From assembly GCA_020024175.1 (NCBI GenBank), contig JAHHUB010000125.1, forward strand, positions 1 through 5,066: DNA of 5,066 nt. The letters run 5' to 3'. Positions within the stretch are counted from its first letter, which is position 1. Each line of letters opens with the position of its first letter. The stretch is from Oscillospiraceae bacterium (GTDB lineage Bacteria; Bacillota; Clostridia; Oscillospirales; Ruminococcaceae). Shown here piece by piece: positions 1-5,066 of the stretch. The position numbers and the translations under genes were made by a program. The notes beneath the pieces are model-generated. The model had not been told where the DNA came from. It made no database searches and worked only from the letters and a program-made list of their open reading frames with translations.

Positions 1-205
1 AAAATCATATTTTAAGAGGAATATTTATCAGAAACAATGATAAAGGCTGCTTGGTTTGGCGAAACAGAAATTGTTAAATTTTTAATTGAAAATGGAGCAG
101 ATAAAAACTATAAAAATAAAAACGGATTAGGATTATTTGAATGTGCAAGAGTGGGTTGAAAAAATATTTAGTGATAGTTCTTTAAAAGATTACTTGAAGT
201 ATTAA
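1..205 (+). pseudogene. Ankyrin-repeat protein, 3' remnant with frame disruptions
   Basis: The frame running from position 16 reads through 157-159 (TGA) and contains an ankyrin repeat: an AAWFGETEIVKFLIENGADKN stretch, seen here as AAWFGE followed by EIVKFLIENGADKN, with the usual helix-helix-loop pattern and the final NGADKN turn. Two defects are visible. A TAA at 13-15 interrupts the same frame near the window edge. Near 150-157 the reading passes to the next frame, which continues sensibly as WVEKIFSDSSLKDYLKY to a TAA at 203-205. Restoring a GA pair in the AGAG at 148-151 would rejoin the two parts as CAREWVEKIF. I infer a loss of two bases, or a sequencing error. Ankyrin proteins bind other proteins and in Clostridia often sit among toxin-immunity genes. 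The next gene's ribosome binding site begins only 19 bases after the stop, so the two were probably one operon. The 5' part lies outside the window. Confidence 0.7.
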
Positions 206-240
206 CTACTGAAATTCAATACTAAAGGAGAGATAACTTT

Positions 241-1242
241 ATGAAAATTTTTCCTCAAAACTTTCGTCGTTTTTTTACAGAACCACCCAATTCAGTGGAA
301 GAACTGTTTGAAAACATCACAAACTGTATGTATATGATAGACCAAAACTGGCAGTCAAACTGTAAGCCTGCACCAAAAGAAGATATAGAGTATTTGGACA
401 ATTTCCTTGTGGAGCGTTTTGGACGGGGTATCCCGGCTTCCTATCGAACATATCTGGAATTAATGGGTGAGGAGGACGGTGGATTGGTTTCTCTGAAAAT
501 GGATGATCCCGAGTTTTGGAACTATTTTAAGGGAGATAATATGGCTCAGGGTGCAGTACGCTATATTGAAGATCTGGACAAATATTCTGTTCAATATGAA
601 CGAAATACGCAAAAGCCATGCCCTATATCACCGATTTGGAACCTTTATTACACTGCATTTACAGGCTGTGGATGGGGCTTTTCACCCAAAACAAAATGCT
701 CCGATCAAATGATAGAAGCACATGGAATCACTGATTTCTTCTTCACTCCTGATACATTTTCCCAATTTTTATTCTATTGTGTATATGCGTCAATGATTAA
801 CCAAATATGGAAAAACAGCACAGAGTTCTATCAGCCAATCTATAAACTTCCATCTGATATTCAGAATACCTGTTTATGTTGGATGTCATTGTCATGTCCA
901 CGGGAATGGAGCTTTCCAAATTCGGCTCTGTTGGTCAATTTTCTGAAGGAGATCGAAGAAAGCTGCTGTATTGAGGAATGTTGGTTCAGCAGTCAGAAGG
1001 ATTTGAATTTATGGAATCCAGATGGCACCTCCTCAGAGTATCTATACGAATTTGCACGCTATGAGGGTTATCAGTCCTTTAATGATCTGTCCCTCTCCAT
1101 GAAATTTGAACGAGACTGTGAAGAAACAACCATCAGAGCTTGGATTATAAGTCAAGATACAGACTCCATCAGGTGGGTATTCGATGAAATTTCAAAGCGA
1201 ATCACAGAAATAAAGAAAATGACTGTTAAATATATGAACTAA
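241..1242 (+). CDS. SMI1/KNR4 (SUKH)-like protein, putative immunity protein
   Basis: A 333-residue soluble protein with no signal peptide or membrane segment. The start is supported by AAAGGAGAG at 224-232, eight bases before the ATG. Residues about 49-83 fit the SUKH superfamily core: an acidic helix (EYLDNFLVERFG), then IPASYRTYLELMGEEDGG, matching the usual pattern of a Leu/Ile-Pro, a Tyr in the following helix and a closing Gly-Gly turn. A PISPIWN strand near residue 128 may continue this fold. Known SUKH proteins commonly neutralise nuclease or deaminase toxins in polymorphic-toxin systems, but are diverse; no cognate toxin is visible here. Residues about 200-333 are outside a typical SUKH length (about 130-180 residues) and I do not recognise them; the protein is unusually rich in Cys and Trp. 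Base composition is higher in G+C than its neighbours (32 of 60 bases at 421-480, against 12 of 60 at 3541-3600), suggesting a separate origin. It could instead be an uncharacterised family with only local resemblance to SUKH. Confidence 0.6.
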   Translation: MKIFPQNFRRFFTEPPNSVEELFENITNCMYMIDQNWQSNCKPAPKEDIEYLDNFLVERFGRGIPASYRTYLELMGEEDGGLVSLKMDDPEFWNYFKGDNMAQGAVRYIEDLDKYSVQYERNTQKPCPISPIWNLYYTAFTGCGWGFSPKTKCSDQMIEAHGITDFFFTPDTFSQFLFYCVYASMINQIWKNSTEFYQPIYKLPSDIQNTCLCWMSLSCPREWSFPNSALLVNFLKEIEESCCIEECWFSSQKDLNLWNPDGTSSEYLYEFARYEGYQSFNDLSLSMKFERDCEETTIRAWIISQDTDSIRWVFDEISKRITEIKKMTVKYMN

Positions 1243-1271
1243 ATAATATCTAATTTAAGGTAAAATTATCC

Positions 1272-1308
1272 AAAACGGGAAATCTTTTTCAAGGTTTCCT
1301 GTTTTTTT
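1272..1308 (+). terminator. Rho-independent terminator after the SUKH-like gene
   Basis: The arm 1272-1284 (AAAACGGGAAATC) pairs with 1293-1305 (GGTTTCCTGTTTT), with G-U wobbles at 1277/1300 and 1283/1294. Two more A-U pairs can close the stem to a four-base loop at 1287-1290. A run of seven T follows the 3' G (1302-1308). It lies 30 bases after the stop at 1242 and separates the putative immunity genes from the sigma operon. Confidence 0.85.
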
Positions 1309-1321
1309 ATATAATAAAAAA

Positions 1322-1350
1322 TTGACAAGATGACAGGGTTTAATTGTATT
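1322..1350 (+). promoter_or_regulatory. Weak sigma-A-like promoter candidate
   Basis: A perfect TTGACA (1322-1327) is followed after 17 bases by TGTATT (1345-1350), which matches the -10 consensus at only four of six positions. It lies directly after the terminator. Such matches arise by chance in A+T-rich DNA, so this is a low-confidence call. Confidence 0.25.
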
Positions 1351-1410
1351 TCTTAAATCTAATTATATTTATATTAGCTTACAGATAAATGATAGTTAAG
1401 CCATATTTCC

Positions 1411-1439
1411 TTTACATATTATCCAATATGCCCTATAAT
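1411..1439 (+). promoter_or_regulatory. Sigma-A-type promoter upstream of the sigma operon
   Basis: TTTACA (1411-1416, five of six to consensus) is separated by exactly 17 bases from a perfect TATAAT (1434-1439). Transcription would begin near 1446 and run toward the sigma gene at 1672. It could supply the basal level of sigma factor and membrane partner that an autoregulated pair needs before induction. Its role is inferred. Confidence 0.55.
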
Positions 1440-1598
1440 AAAGATAATGTGTTGTAATTAATAATTTGGGTTTTATATGTAAAATATGTCAGTTAGGGTA
1501 GTTTTTTGTAGGACATCATGGCTGATATATTAAAATAAGTCTAACACTTTCATAAAAAATAAGTTTTACTTAAATTATAAAAATATTTATAGAAACTG

Positions 1599-1623
1599 TG
1601 AAACCTTTCTTTTCAAAACCGTA
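1599..1623 (+). promoter_or_regulatory. ECF-type promoter, probably autoregulatory
   Basis: TGAAAC (1599-1604), continuing as CCTTT, is followed after 15 bases by CGTA (1620-1623). This resembles the SigW-group ECF promoter of Bacillus (TGAAAC, about 16 bases, CGTA); the spacer is one base shorter. The element sits 49 bases upstream of the start codon of an ECF-like sigma gene, exactly where autoregulatory promoters of such genes are found. Transcription would begin near 1630, giving a leader of about 40 bases. That this operon's own sigma factor reads it is inference. Confidence 0.6.
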
Positions 1624-1635
1624 CTTAATAATCAG

Positions 1636-1645
1636 AAAGGCCTTT
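1636..1645. repeat. Short perfect palindrome in the leader of the sigma gene
   Basis: AAAGGCCTTT is a perfect 10-base palindrome lying just downstream of the predicted ECF start site and 14 bases before the ribosome binding site. It could be an operator or a leftover of chance; nothing else in the window shares it. Confidence 0.3.
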
Positions 1646-1671
1646 TAGATAAACTGTTAGGGGGTGAATGT

Positions 1672-2226
1672 ATGGAGGACTTTCAAATCATTAAACTGTA
1701 TTTTGCAAGAGATGAGATGGCAATTAAAGAAACCGAATATAAATATGGTTGTTTGTGCTTTAGAATTGCTCATAATATACTGTTTAACATTGAGGATACA
1801 GAAGAGTGTGTAAATGATACTTATCTTGGTGCTTGGAATGCAATTCCACCCAAAAATCCCAATAATTTTATGGCATTTATTTGTAAAATAACACGCAATT
1901 TGTCATTGAAGCGTTTGGACTACAATATGGCACATAAAAGAACCCCGGAACTAATTGCATCTTTTGATGAACTGGAATGGGTACTATCTGATAATCAGAT
2001 TGAAGACAAGGTTTGTGATGAGGATATTGGTGCAGCAATCAGTAAATTTCTCAAAACAGAATTAGCTGAAAACAGAAATATATTTATAAGAAAATACTGG
2101 TTTTGTGATTCCATAAAAACTATATCAGAGGAATATGGTTTTAGTGAAGAAAAAGTAAAATCCATGCTTTATCGTACCCGAAATCGTCTAAAAGACTATT
2201 TGGTGAAAGAAGGTATTGCAATATGA
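1672..2226 (+). CDS. ECF-like RNA polymerase sigma factor (sigma-70 family)
   Basis: A 184-residue protein of normal ECF sigma length, expected to direct RNA polymerase to a small stress or envelope regulon. Region 2 spans roughly residues 20-88 and includes the typical segment DTEECVNDTYLGAW (42-55) and the -10-reading stretch FICKITRNLSLKRL (69-82). A linker leads to region 4 at about residues 125-180, a helix-turn-helix with SIKTISEEYGFSEEKVKSML and the basic RTRNRLKDYL helix that contacts the -35. There is no extra C-terminal domain. The start is fixed by AGGGGGTGA at 1659-1667 just before ATG 1672; an ATG at 1668 is out of frame. Its stop overlaps the next start by four bases (ATGA, 2223-2226), so the two are translationally coupled, as sigma and anti-sigma genes usually are. 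An ECF-like promoter at 1599-1623 suggests that it activates its own operon. The family is secure; the signal and regulon are unknown. Confidence 0.88.
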   Translation: MEDFQIIKLYFARDEMAIKETEYKYGCLCFRIAHNILFNIEDTEECVNDTYLGAWNAIPPKNPNNFMAFICKITRNLSLKRLDYNMAHKRTPELIASFDELEWVLSDNQIEDKVCDEDIGAAISKFLKTELAENRNIFIRKYWFCDSIKTISEEYGFSEEKVKSMLYRTRNRLKDYLVKEGIAI

Positions 2227-3365
2227 AAAAACCCAGAATTGTAGCTGCAATGGAATATATTGATGAAGATATTATTACAGAAACTATAATATATAAACCT
2301 CATAAAAATAAATTTCCAGTTTGGGCAAAATGGATGGTAGCTGCTGCTTGTTTTTGTCTGTGTATAATTGGTGCATTCAAAATCTGGAATCCAGGTATGG
2401 GATGTTCTCAGCAAGTCAGGGATTTTTTGGAATCAGACGGAACATTATATTTTAGTACATGGGATAATGGTGCTTACTGCTGGAATATCCATATGGATAA
2501 ACCTCAAAAGCTGTCTGAAACAGGCAGATTTTCTAAATCAGATTCAGGTATAATACTATACTCCATTCAGGAAAATAAAATATGGGAAGTAAAGGACAAT
2601 CTGTTGACAACATTGGGAAAAGCTAATGTTGGGGAAATACTTGAAAATCCTTTGCTTATAGGAATTTATGATGATTATGTCTATTGGGGCGGTGAACAGA
2701 AAGATTTAGCTGAGTTTACTTCTGGTAATACGATTATCAGAACTTCATTGTCAGACGAACAATCAGAAGAAATAGATAAAATTTCTGATGGATTATATTT
2801 AAATTGTCATATTCGTGGAAATATCCTATATTATCATTTAGAAGAGTTTAAAAACTCAAAAGAGAAAATTTGTGCACGGAATTTGACAACAGGGGAAGAA
2901 ACAGTCTTTAAAGAATTTGTTAAAGGTGATGCAGTACATTCTCTTAAGGTTTATTTCATGGAAAATGATATAGTAATTAGTGATCAAGAGGAAAATAAGC
3001 TTTACAGAATGGATTATACAGGTGGAGATCTCATTCTGCTTACAGATTATATACCACAAACCCAGGCCCTGTCTGAGCAAGATGGGAAAATTTACTATAT
3101 AACTTCATTTGGTGAAAATACATCATATGAATTTTTGAGTGGAAATGGTTTTTACAGTGAAAATATGGTTTCAGTAGACCTAAAAACCGGAGAACTTGAG
3201 AAAATTACTGATTTTGATTTAGAAAATGACAATGGCACTGTCAAATATACACTGATTGAACTGGCTATGACAAAAGACGGATTTTATTTTCTTGATCCTA
3301 ATGCAGGTGTGATGTACCATAATTATATATCACATAATGAAACAGAAATATATCGCAGTAAATAA
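2223..3365 (+). CDS. Membrane-anchored beta-propeller protein, putative anti-sigma factor
   Basis: A 380-residue protein made from the second gene of the sigma operon. Residues 1-36 are a charged, probably cytoplasmic tail (AMEYIDEDIITE, then basic KPHKNK); 37-55 form one membrane helix (WMVAAACFCLCIIGAF); the rest should lie outside. The outer part shows about six or seven repeating strands of the DUF5050-like propeller pattern, a hydrophobic Tyr-rich strand followed by a turn and a basic strand: LYFSTWDNG (75), IILYSIQENKIWEV (110), DYVYWGG (151), NILYYHLEE (200), DIVISDQEENKLYRMD (249), KIYYITSF (289) and DGFYFLD near 351. Clostridial sigma genes are often followed by proteins with this same short acidic tail before the membrane helix. 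I infer that the tail holds the sigma factor and the propeller senses an outside ligand. No zinc-binding anti-sigma motif (HxxxCxxC) is present, so anti-sigma activity is not proven; a plain surface protein controlled by the sigma factor is the alternative. Confidence 0.72.
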   Translation: MKKPRIVAAMEYIDEDIITETIIYKPHKNKFPVWAKWMVAAACFCLCIIGAFKIWNPGMGCSQQVRDFLESDGTLYFSTWDNGAYCWNIHMDKPQKLSETGRFSKSDSGIILYSIQENKIWEVKDNLLTTLGKANVGEILENPLLIGIYDDYVYWGGEQKDLAEFTSGNTIIRTSLSDEQSEEIDKISDGLYLNCHIRGNILYYHLEEFKNSKEKICARNLTTGEETVFKEFVKGDAVHSLKVYFMENDIVISDQEENKLYRMDYTGGDLILLTDYIPQTQALSEQDGKIYYITSFGENTSYEFLSGNGFYSENMVSVDLKTGELEKITDFDLENDNGTVKYTLIELAMTKDGFYFLDPNAGVMYHNYISHNETEIYRSK

Positions 3366-3399
3366 TTACAGTGAATAAATATCCATCGGACAAACCTGT

Positions 3400-3437
3400 G
3401 TATATTTTTATTTTTTTAAAAATCAATAAATATATAC
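3400..3437. repeat. A+T-only inverted repeat after the sigma operon
   Basis: GTATATTTTTATT (3400-3412) pairs with AATAAATATATAC (3425-3437) at 12 of 13 positions; the centre contains TTTTTAAAAA. It lies 35 bases after the stop at 3365 with no T-run behind it, so it would be a poor intrinsic terminator. It may be a weak transcription end or a chance feature of A+T-rich DNA. No other terminator is visible between the two operons. Confidence 0.35.
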
Positions 3438-3455
3438 TATTTAAACAAAAACATG

Positions 3456-3483
3456 TTGATATACATAAAAATTATGTTATTAT
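3456..3483 (+). promoter_or_regulatory. Sigma-A-like promoter for the peptidase gene
   Basis: TTGATA (3456-3461) and TATTAT (3478-3483) are 16 bases apart, each five of six to consensus. A perfect TATAAT also occurs at 3498-3503 but has no good -35 and would leave almost no leader before the ribosome binding site at 3514. The surrounding DNA is so A+T-rich that chance matches are likely. Confidence 0.4.
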
Positions 3484-3523
3484 TATATTGTATATATTAT
3501 AATTTATCATTGCAGGTGATTAT

Positions 3524-4075
3524 ATGATTGATTTTAAAAATATTATTTCTGATTTTTGTATAAAAAACAACCTTAAAATTAAAGTTTCTACAAAAATGCC
3601 AGTTGGATACGAATTTGCAAATGGTACATTTGACATTGAAAAAAACACACTGTTTTATAATGCTGAAATACTGGCTCAGGCACCTGACTATGAGGCACTT
3701 TTTTATTTGTTCCATGAACTCAGACATGTACAGCAGTATAAAATTCCACAGTCTTTTCCAAAAGCAATACAACAAAGCTTAAATTATGTTTTGATGTATG
3801 ATGGAACTTGTTATAAAATGATAAATGGAACTTGGATAGAATGTAAATTGGATGGTTCAAAGGAATATCTTGAAAATGTTTATATGTGTCAGCCCTACGA
3901 AATAGATGCAAACAACTATGCCTATGAACAAGTTAAGAGAATTTATGGTTCTTCAAAAGAATTGGATAAGTTATATTCTTTTTGGATTCCTAAAATAAAG
4001 ATTTCAGATGATGAGTATATGAAAATCTATGAAATAATTGACAGTAAGATAAATAATATAAAAGATGCAAATTAG
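3524..4075 (+). CDS. Putative HExxH zinc metallopeptidase
   Basis: A 183-residue soluble protein without signal peptide or membrane segment. The central motif HELRHVQQY (residues 64-72) is an HExxH zinc site: His64 and His68 would bind zinc and Glu65 would activate water. About 58 residues later QPYEIDANNYAYEQ carries Glu126, placed as the third zinc ligand in gluzincin-type peptidases, where an ExxA pattern is common (here EIDA). The motif sits in a helix preceded by LFYLF, as expected. The N-terminal 60 residues contain a strand-like GTFDIEKNTLFYN, similar in position to the edge strand of small zincins. The start is supported by AGGTGAT at 3514-3520. Substrate is unknown; small cytosolic zincins of this kind include regulators (ImmA/IrrE-type), phage and toxin peptidases. 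There is no helix-turn-helix domain and no adjacent repressor, so an ImmA role is not supported. The next gene starts 57 bases downstream and is probably co-transcribed. Confidence 0.72.
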   Translation: MIDFKNIISDFCIKNNLKIKVSTKMPVGYEFANGTFDIEKNTLFYNAEILAQAPDYEALFYLFHELRHVQQYKIPQSFPKAIQQSLNYVLMYDGTCYKMINGTWIECKLDGSKEYLENVYMCQPYEIDANNYAYEQVKRIYGSSKELDKLYSFWIPKIKISDDEYMKIYEIIDSKINNIKDAN

Positions 4076-4132
4076 CATTTAAGTAAAGTAAACAGAGAAG
4101 TCTGCTTATACAATTTGTGAAGGAGCATAAAT

Positions 4133-4603
4133 ATGGTATATGGAGCAATTAATGAAAAAGGTGAGCAGTGGTATACACAAATGAGCAAAGTTTTTGAGGC
4201 GATTAAGAATAAACAAAAGGATTATAATTGGCTTATTACCAATATAGACTGTGTTCCACAAAAGATAGAGGAACGCTGTACAGGTGATTATTGCTGGCTT
4301 ACAGGAGAAGAATTAAGCGGAATTGTCAGCGAAGATGATGGGCAATGGGTTTGGGCTGTTCTATCAGGGTTTAATAAAAACATTACTTTGTCAGAAGTGC
4401 TGAAATATTCCCAGCCATATGCAGTTGAATATAAAGGATTTTGGAGAAATCCAGTATCAATGCAGCATCCTTTGGCAACTATTGAAATTGTTGCCTGGGA
4501 TAGTTCACTAACCTTATTTTTTAGCAGTCAAGAAGATATAGTAAAAGATTTTTTAAATTTTTTCTCTTTTAGCGAGGATCTTTCAGCATATAATGCAAAA
4601 TAA
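4133..4603 (+). CDS. Conserved-looking protein of unknown function, tryptophan-rich
   Basis: A 156-residue, acidic, soluble protein with no signal peptide or membrane helix. I cannot assign it to a named family. Visible landmarks are YNWLI (31-35), CWLTGEEL (54-61), a QWVWAVLSGF strand (71-80), GFWRNPVSMQHPLATIEIVAWDSS (written as GFWRNPVS at 102-109, then IEIVAWDSS at 117-125) and a C-terminal helix-rich end. Seven tryptophans in 156 residues is high, and the pattern suggests a compact alpha/beta fold. The style resembles small uncharacterised Bacillota proteins found in toxin-immunity neighbourhoods, but this is an impression. The ATG follows AAGGAG (4120-4125) by seven bases. It lies 57 bases after the peptidase gene with no terminator between, and a strong terminator follows at 4630, so the two form a likely operon. 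An immunity, inhibitor or unrelated role are all open. Confidence 0.75.
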   Translation: MVYGAINEKGEQWYTQMSKVFEAIKNKQKDYNWLITNIDCVPQKIEERCTGDYCWLTGEELSGIVSEDDGQWVWAVLSGFNKNITLSEVLKYSQPYAVEYKGFWRNPVSMQHPLATIEIVAWDSSLTLFFSSQEDIVKDFLNFFSFSEDLSAYNAK

Positions 4604-4629
4604 ATACAACAATTAAATACTGTAAGACT

Positions 4630-4674
4630 GACTGTTGACACACCACACTGGTGCAAAAATCAACGGTCTTTTTT
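4630..4674 (+). terminator. Rho-independent terminator with an inner hairpin
   Basis: GACTGTTGA (4630-4638) pairs with TCAACGGTC (4660-4668) over nine positions with one G-U wobble, and six T follow (4669-4674). Within the loop CACCA (4641-4645) and TGGTG (4649-4653) form a second small stem around a three-base CAC loop. It ends the peptidase operon 26 bases after the stop. Confidence 0.85.
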
Positions 4675-4749
4675 ATAAAATAAATTAAAAATGAAGTATA
4701 AAATTGGTAGTTTGCAAAATATTTAGAAAACTGATTTTTATTTATTGAG

Positions 4750-4778
4750 TTGTCATTTTAACTAATAAATAGTAAAAT
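4750..4778 (+). promoter_or_regulatory. Sigma-A-like promoter candidate, distal, for the SWIM gene
   Basis: TTGTCA (4750-4755) and TAAAAT (4773-4778) are 17 bases apart, each five of six to consensus. Transcription would begin near 4785, 80-odd bases before the start codon. An A7-GTC-T7 stretch (4788-4804) lies just downstream. Confidence 0.4.
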
Positions 4779-4815
4779 ATTATATTTAAAAAAAGTCTTT
4801 TTTTGCAGAAGAATA

Positions 4816-4835
4816 TTTGGTATAATAATACCAAA
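4816..4835 (+). promoter_or_regulatory. Extended -10 promoter inside a perfect inverted repeat
   Basis: TGGTATAAT (4818-4826) is an extended -10 element (TG, one base, then a perfect TATAAT at 4821-4826). It lies within the inverted repeat TTTGGTAT (4816-4823) / ATACCAAA (4828-4835), separated by AATA. No good -35 is present; the T7 run at 4798-4804 occupies that place, and an extended -10 does not need one. A repressor bound to the repeat would block the promoter, but no regulator is seen and the symmetry may be incidental. Transcription would begin near 4833. Confidence 0.5.
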
Positions 4836-4867
4836 ATTTAATAATTACAAAGAAAGGATAATATTAT

Positions 4868-5066
4868 ATGAAAATAACCGAAGAATGGATTATATCACAA
4901 GCACCAAATTCAGCAGCTGTACAAAACGGAAAACAGCTTTCAAAAAAAGGGAATTTTTCCAATCTTGGAAAAACCGAAGATGAAACTTTATTTTGGGGAG
5001 ATTGTGCCGGAAGCGGTAAAAATCCGTATCATACTTCTATAGATTTTAGCAATGAAAATGCACCTA
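4868..5066 (+). CDS. SWIM zinc-finger family protein, N-terminal part (cut by window end)
   Basis: Sixty-six codons are open to the window end, so the gene is truncated at its 3' side. The start ATG follows AGAAAGGA (4851-4858) by nine bases. Residues 1-13 (MKITEEWIISQAP) and the later FWGDCAGSGKNPYHTSIDF (42-60) match what I recall of the N-terminus of bacterial SWIM-domain proteins: a TEE...APN helix, a GK-containing turn, and a GxCxGSGKxPY segment that precedes the CxCx(n)CxH SWIM finger. The zinc finger itself would lie just beyond the window, so it is not seen. SWIM fingers are thought to bind DNA or protein. Relatives are often the first gene of clusters with MoxR-type AAA ATPase, VWA and uncharacterised proteins (DUF5691, DUF5682). 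The strong terminator upstream and its own promoters indicate that it begins a new operon. Confidence 0.75.
   Translation, partial: MKITEEWIISQAPNSAAVQNGKQLSKKGNFSNLGKTEDETLFWGDCAGSGKNPYHTSIDFSNENAP

Larger units (their letters stand above)
1309..1671 (+). other. Long non-coding leader region of the sigma operon
   Basis: This A+T-rich stretch shows no convincing coding frame on either strand. It holds two sigma-A-like promoter candidates (1322-1350 weak, 1411-1439 good), one ECF-like promoter (1599-1623), a 10-base palindrome at 1636-1645 and the ribosome binding site of the sigma gene at 1659-1667. If transcription starts from the 1411-1439 promoter the leader would be about 225 bases. I see no recognisable riboswitch or structured RNA in it. 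Confidence 0.6.

Noticed and set aside
503..712. Open frame of 69 codons inside the SUKH-like gene
   Set aside because: It overlaps a well-supported gene in another frame, lacks a ribosome binding site and encodes no recognisable motif.
2196..2414. Minus-strand open frame over the sigma/propeller junction
   Set aside because: It is antisense to two supported coding regions and has no promoter, ribosome binding site or recognisable product. The minus-strand frames at 2856-3080, 3497-3775 and 3720-3911 were dismissed for the same reason.
3400..3437. Inverted repeat as a strong terminator of the sigma operon
   Set aside because: The arms are almost entirely A+T and no T-run follows, so it is listed only as a repeat.
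3524..4075. Peptidase as an ImmA/IrrE-type regulator or as the protease that cleaves the membrane sigma partner
   Set aside because: There is no adjacent repressor, no helix-turn-helix and the motif is HELRH rather than the usual HEIGH. A site-1 or site-2 protease would need export or membrane segments, which are absent.
4635..4640. TTGACA as a -35 element
   Set aside because: It lies within the terminator stem and has no -10 at a suitable distance.
4788..4804. A7-GTC-T7 as a second terminator
   Set aside because: It is an A-U-only stem with no G-C core and no upstream gene left to terminate. It is more likely an A/T tract near the promoter.

Overview
The window looks like an accessory stretch of chromosome from a low-GC Gram-positive bacterium, most likely a gut-type member of the Clostridia (Ruminococcus/Oscillospiraceae-like). 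This rests on strong AGGAG-type ribosome binding sites, A+T-rich spacers, U-tract terminators, and a type of sigma/membrane-protein pair that I know mainly from Clostridia. All recognised genes are on the + strand. I see no rRNA, tRNA, CRISPR array, transposase or integrase.

Layout, left to right. (1) 1-205 is the broken 3' end of an ankyrin-repeat gene. An intact 333-residue gene at 241-1242 follows closely; its first half looks like the SMI1/KNR4 (SUKH) superfamily. Ankyrin and SUKH proteins are both common immunity proteins of polymorphic-toxin systems, so this end reads as the tail of an immunity-gene cluster. It closes with a strong terminator at 1272-1308. (2) 1309-1671 is non-coding and rich in promoter-like sequence: a sigma-A type TTTACA-N17-TATAAT at 1411-1439, and just upstream of the next gene a TGAAAC-N15-CGTA pair at 1599-1623 that resembles promoters read by ECF sigma factors. 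(3) 1672-3365 is a two-gene operon with a 4-base ATGA overlap: an ECF-like sigma factor and a single-pass membrane protein with a short cytoplasmic N-terminus and a large beta-propeller-like exterior. This is the layout of a sigma/anti-sigma signalling pair that reads its own promoter. (4) 3524-4603 holds a probable HExxH zinc peptidase with no signal peptide, followed by a 156-residue tryptophan-rich protein of unknown function, closed by a terminator at 4630-4674. (5) From 4868 to the window end is the start of a SWIM zinc-finger family protein, with two candidate promoters upstream; the nearer -10 lies inside a perfect inverted repeat (4816-4835).

The best-supported system here is the sigma/propeller module with its probable autoregulatory promoter. 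The peptidase plus small neighbour may be an effector and partner, but that is only inference. The SWIM gene probably opens another operon; relatives often sit beside MoxR-type AAA ATPase and VWA genes, which would lie outside this window.
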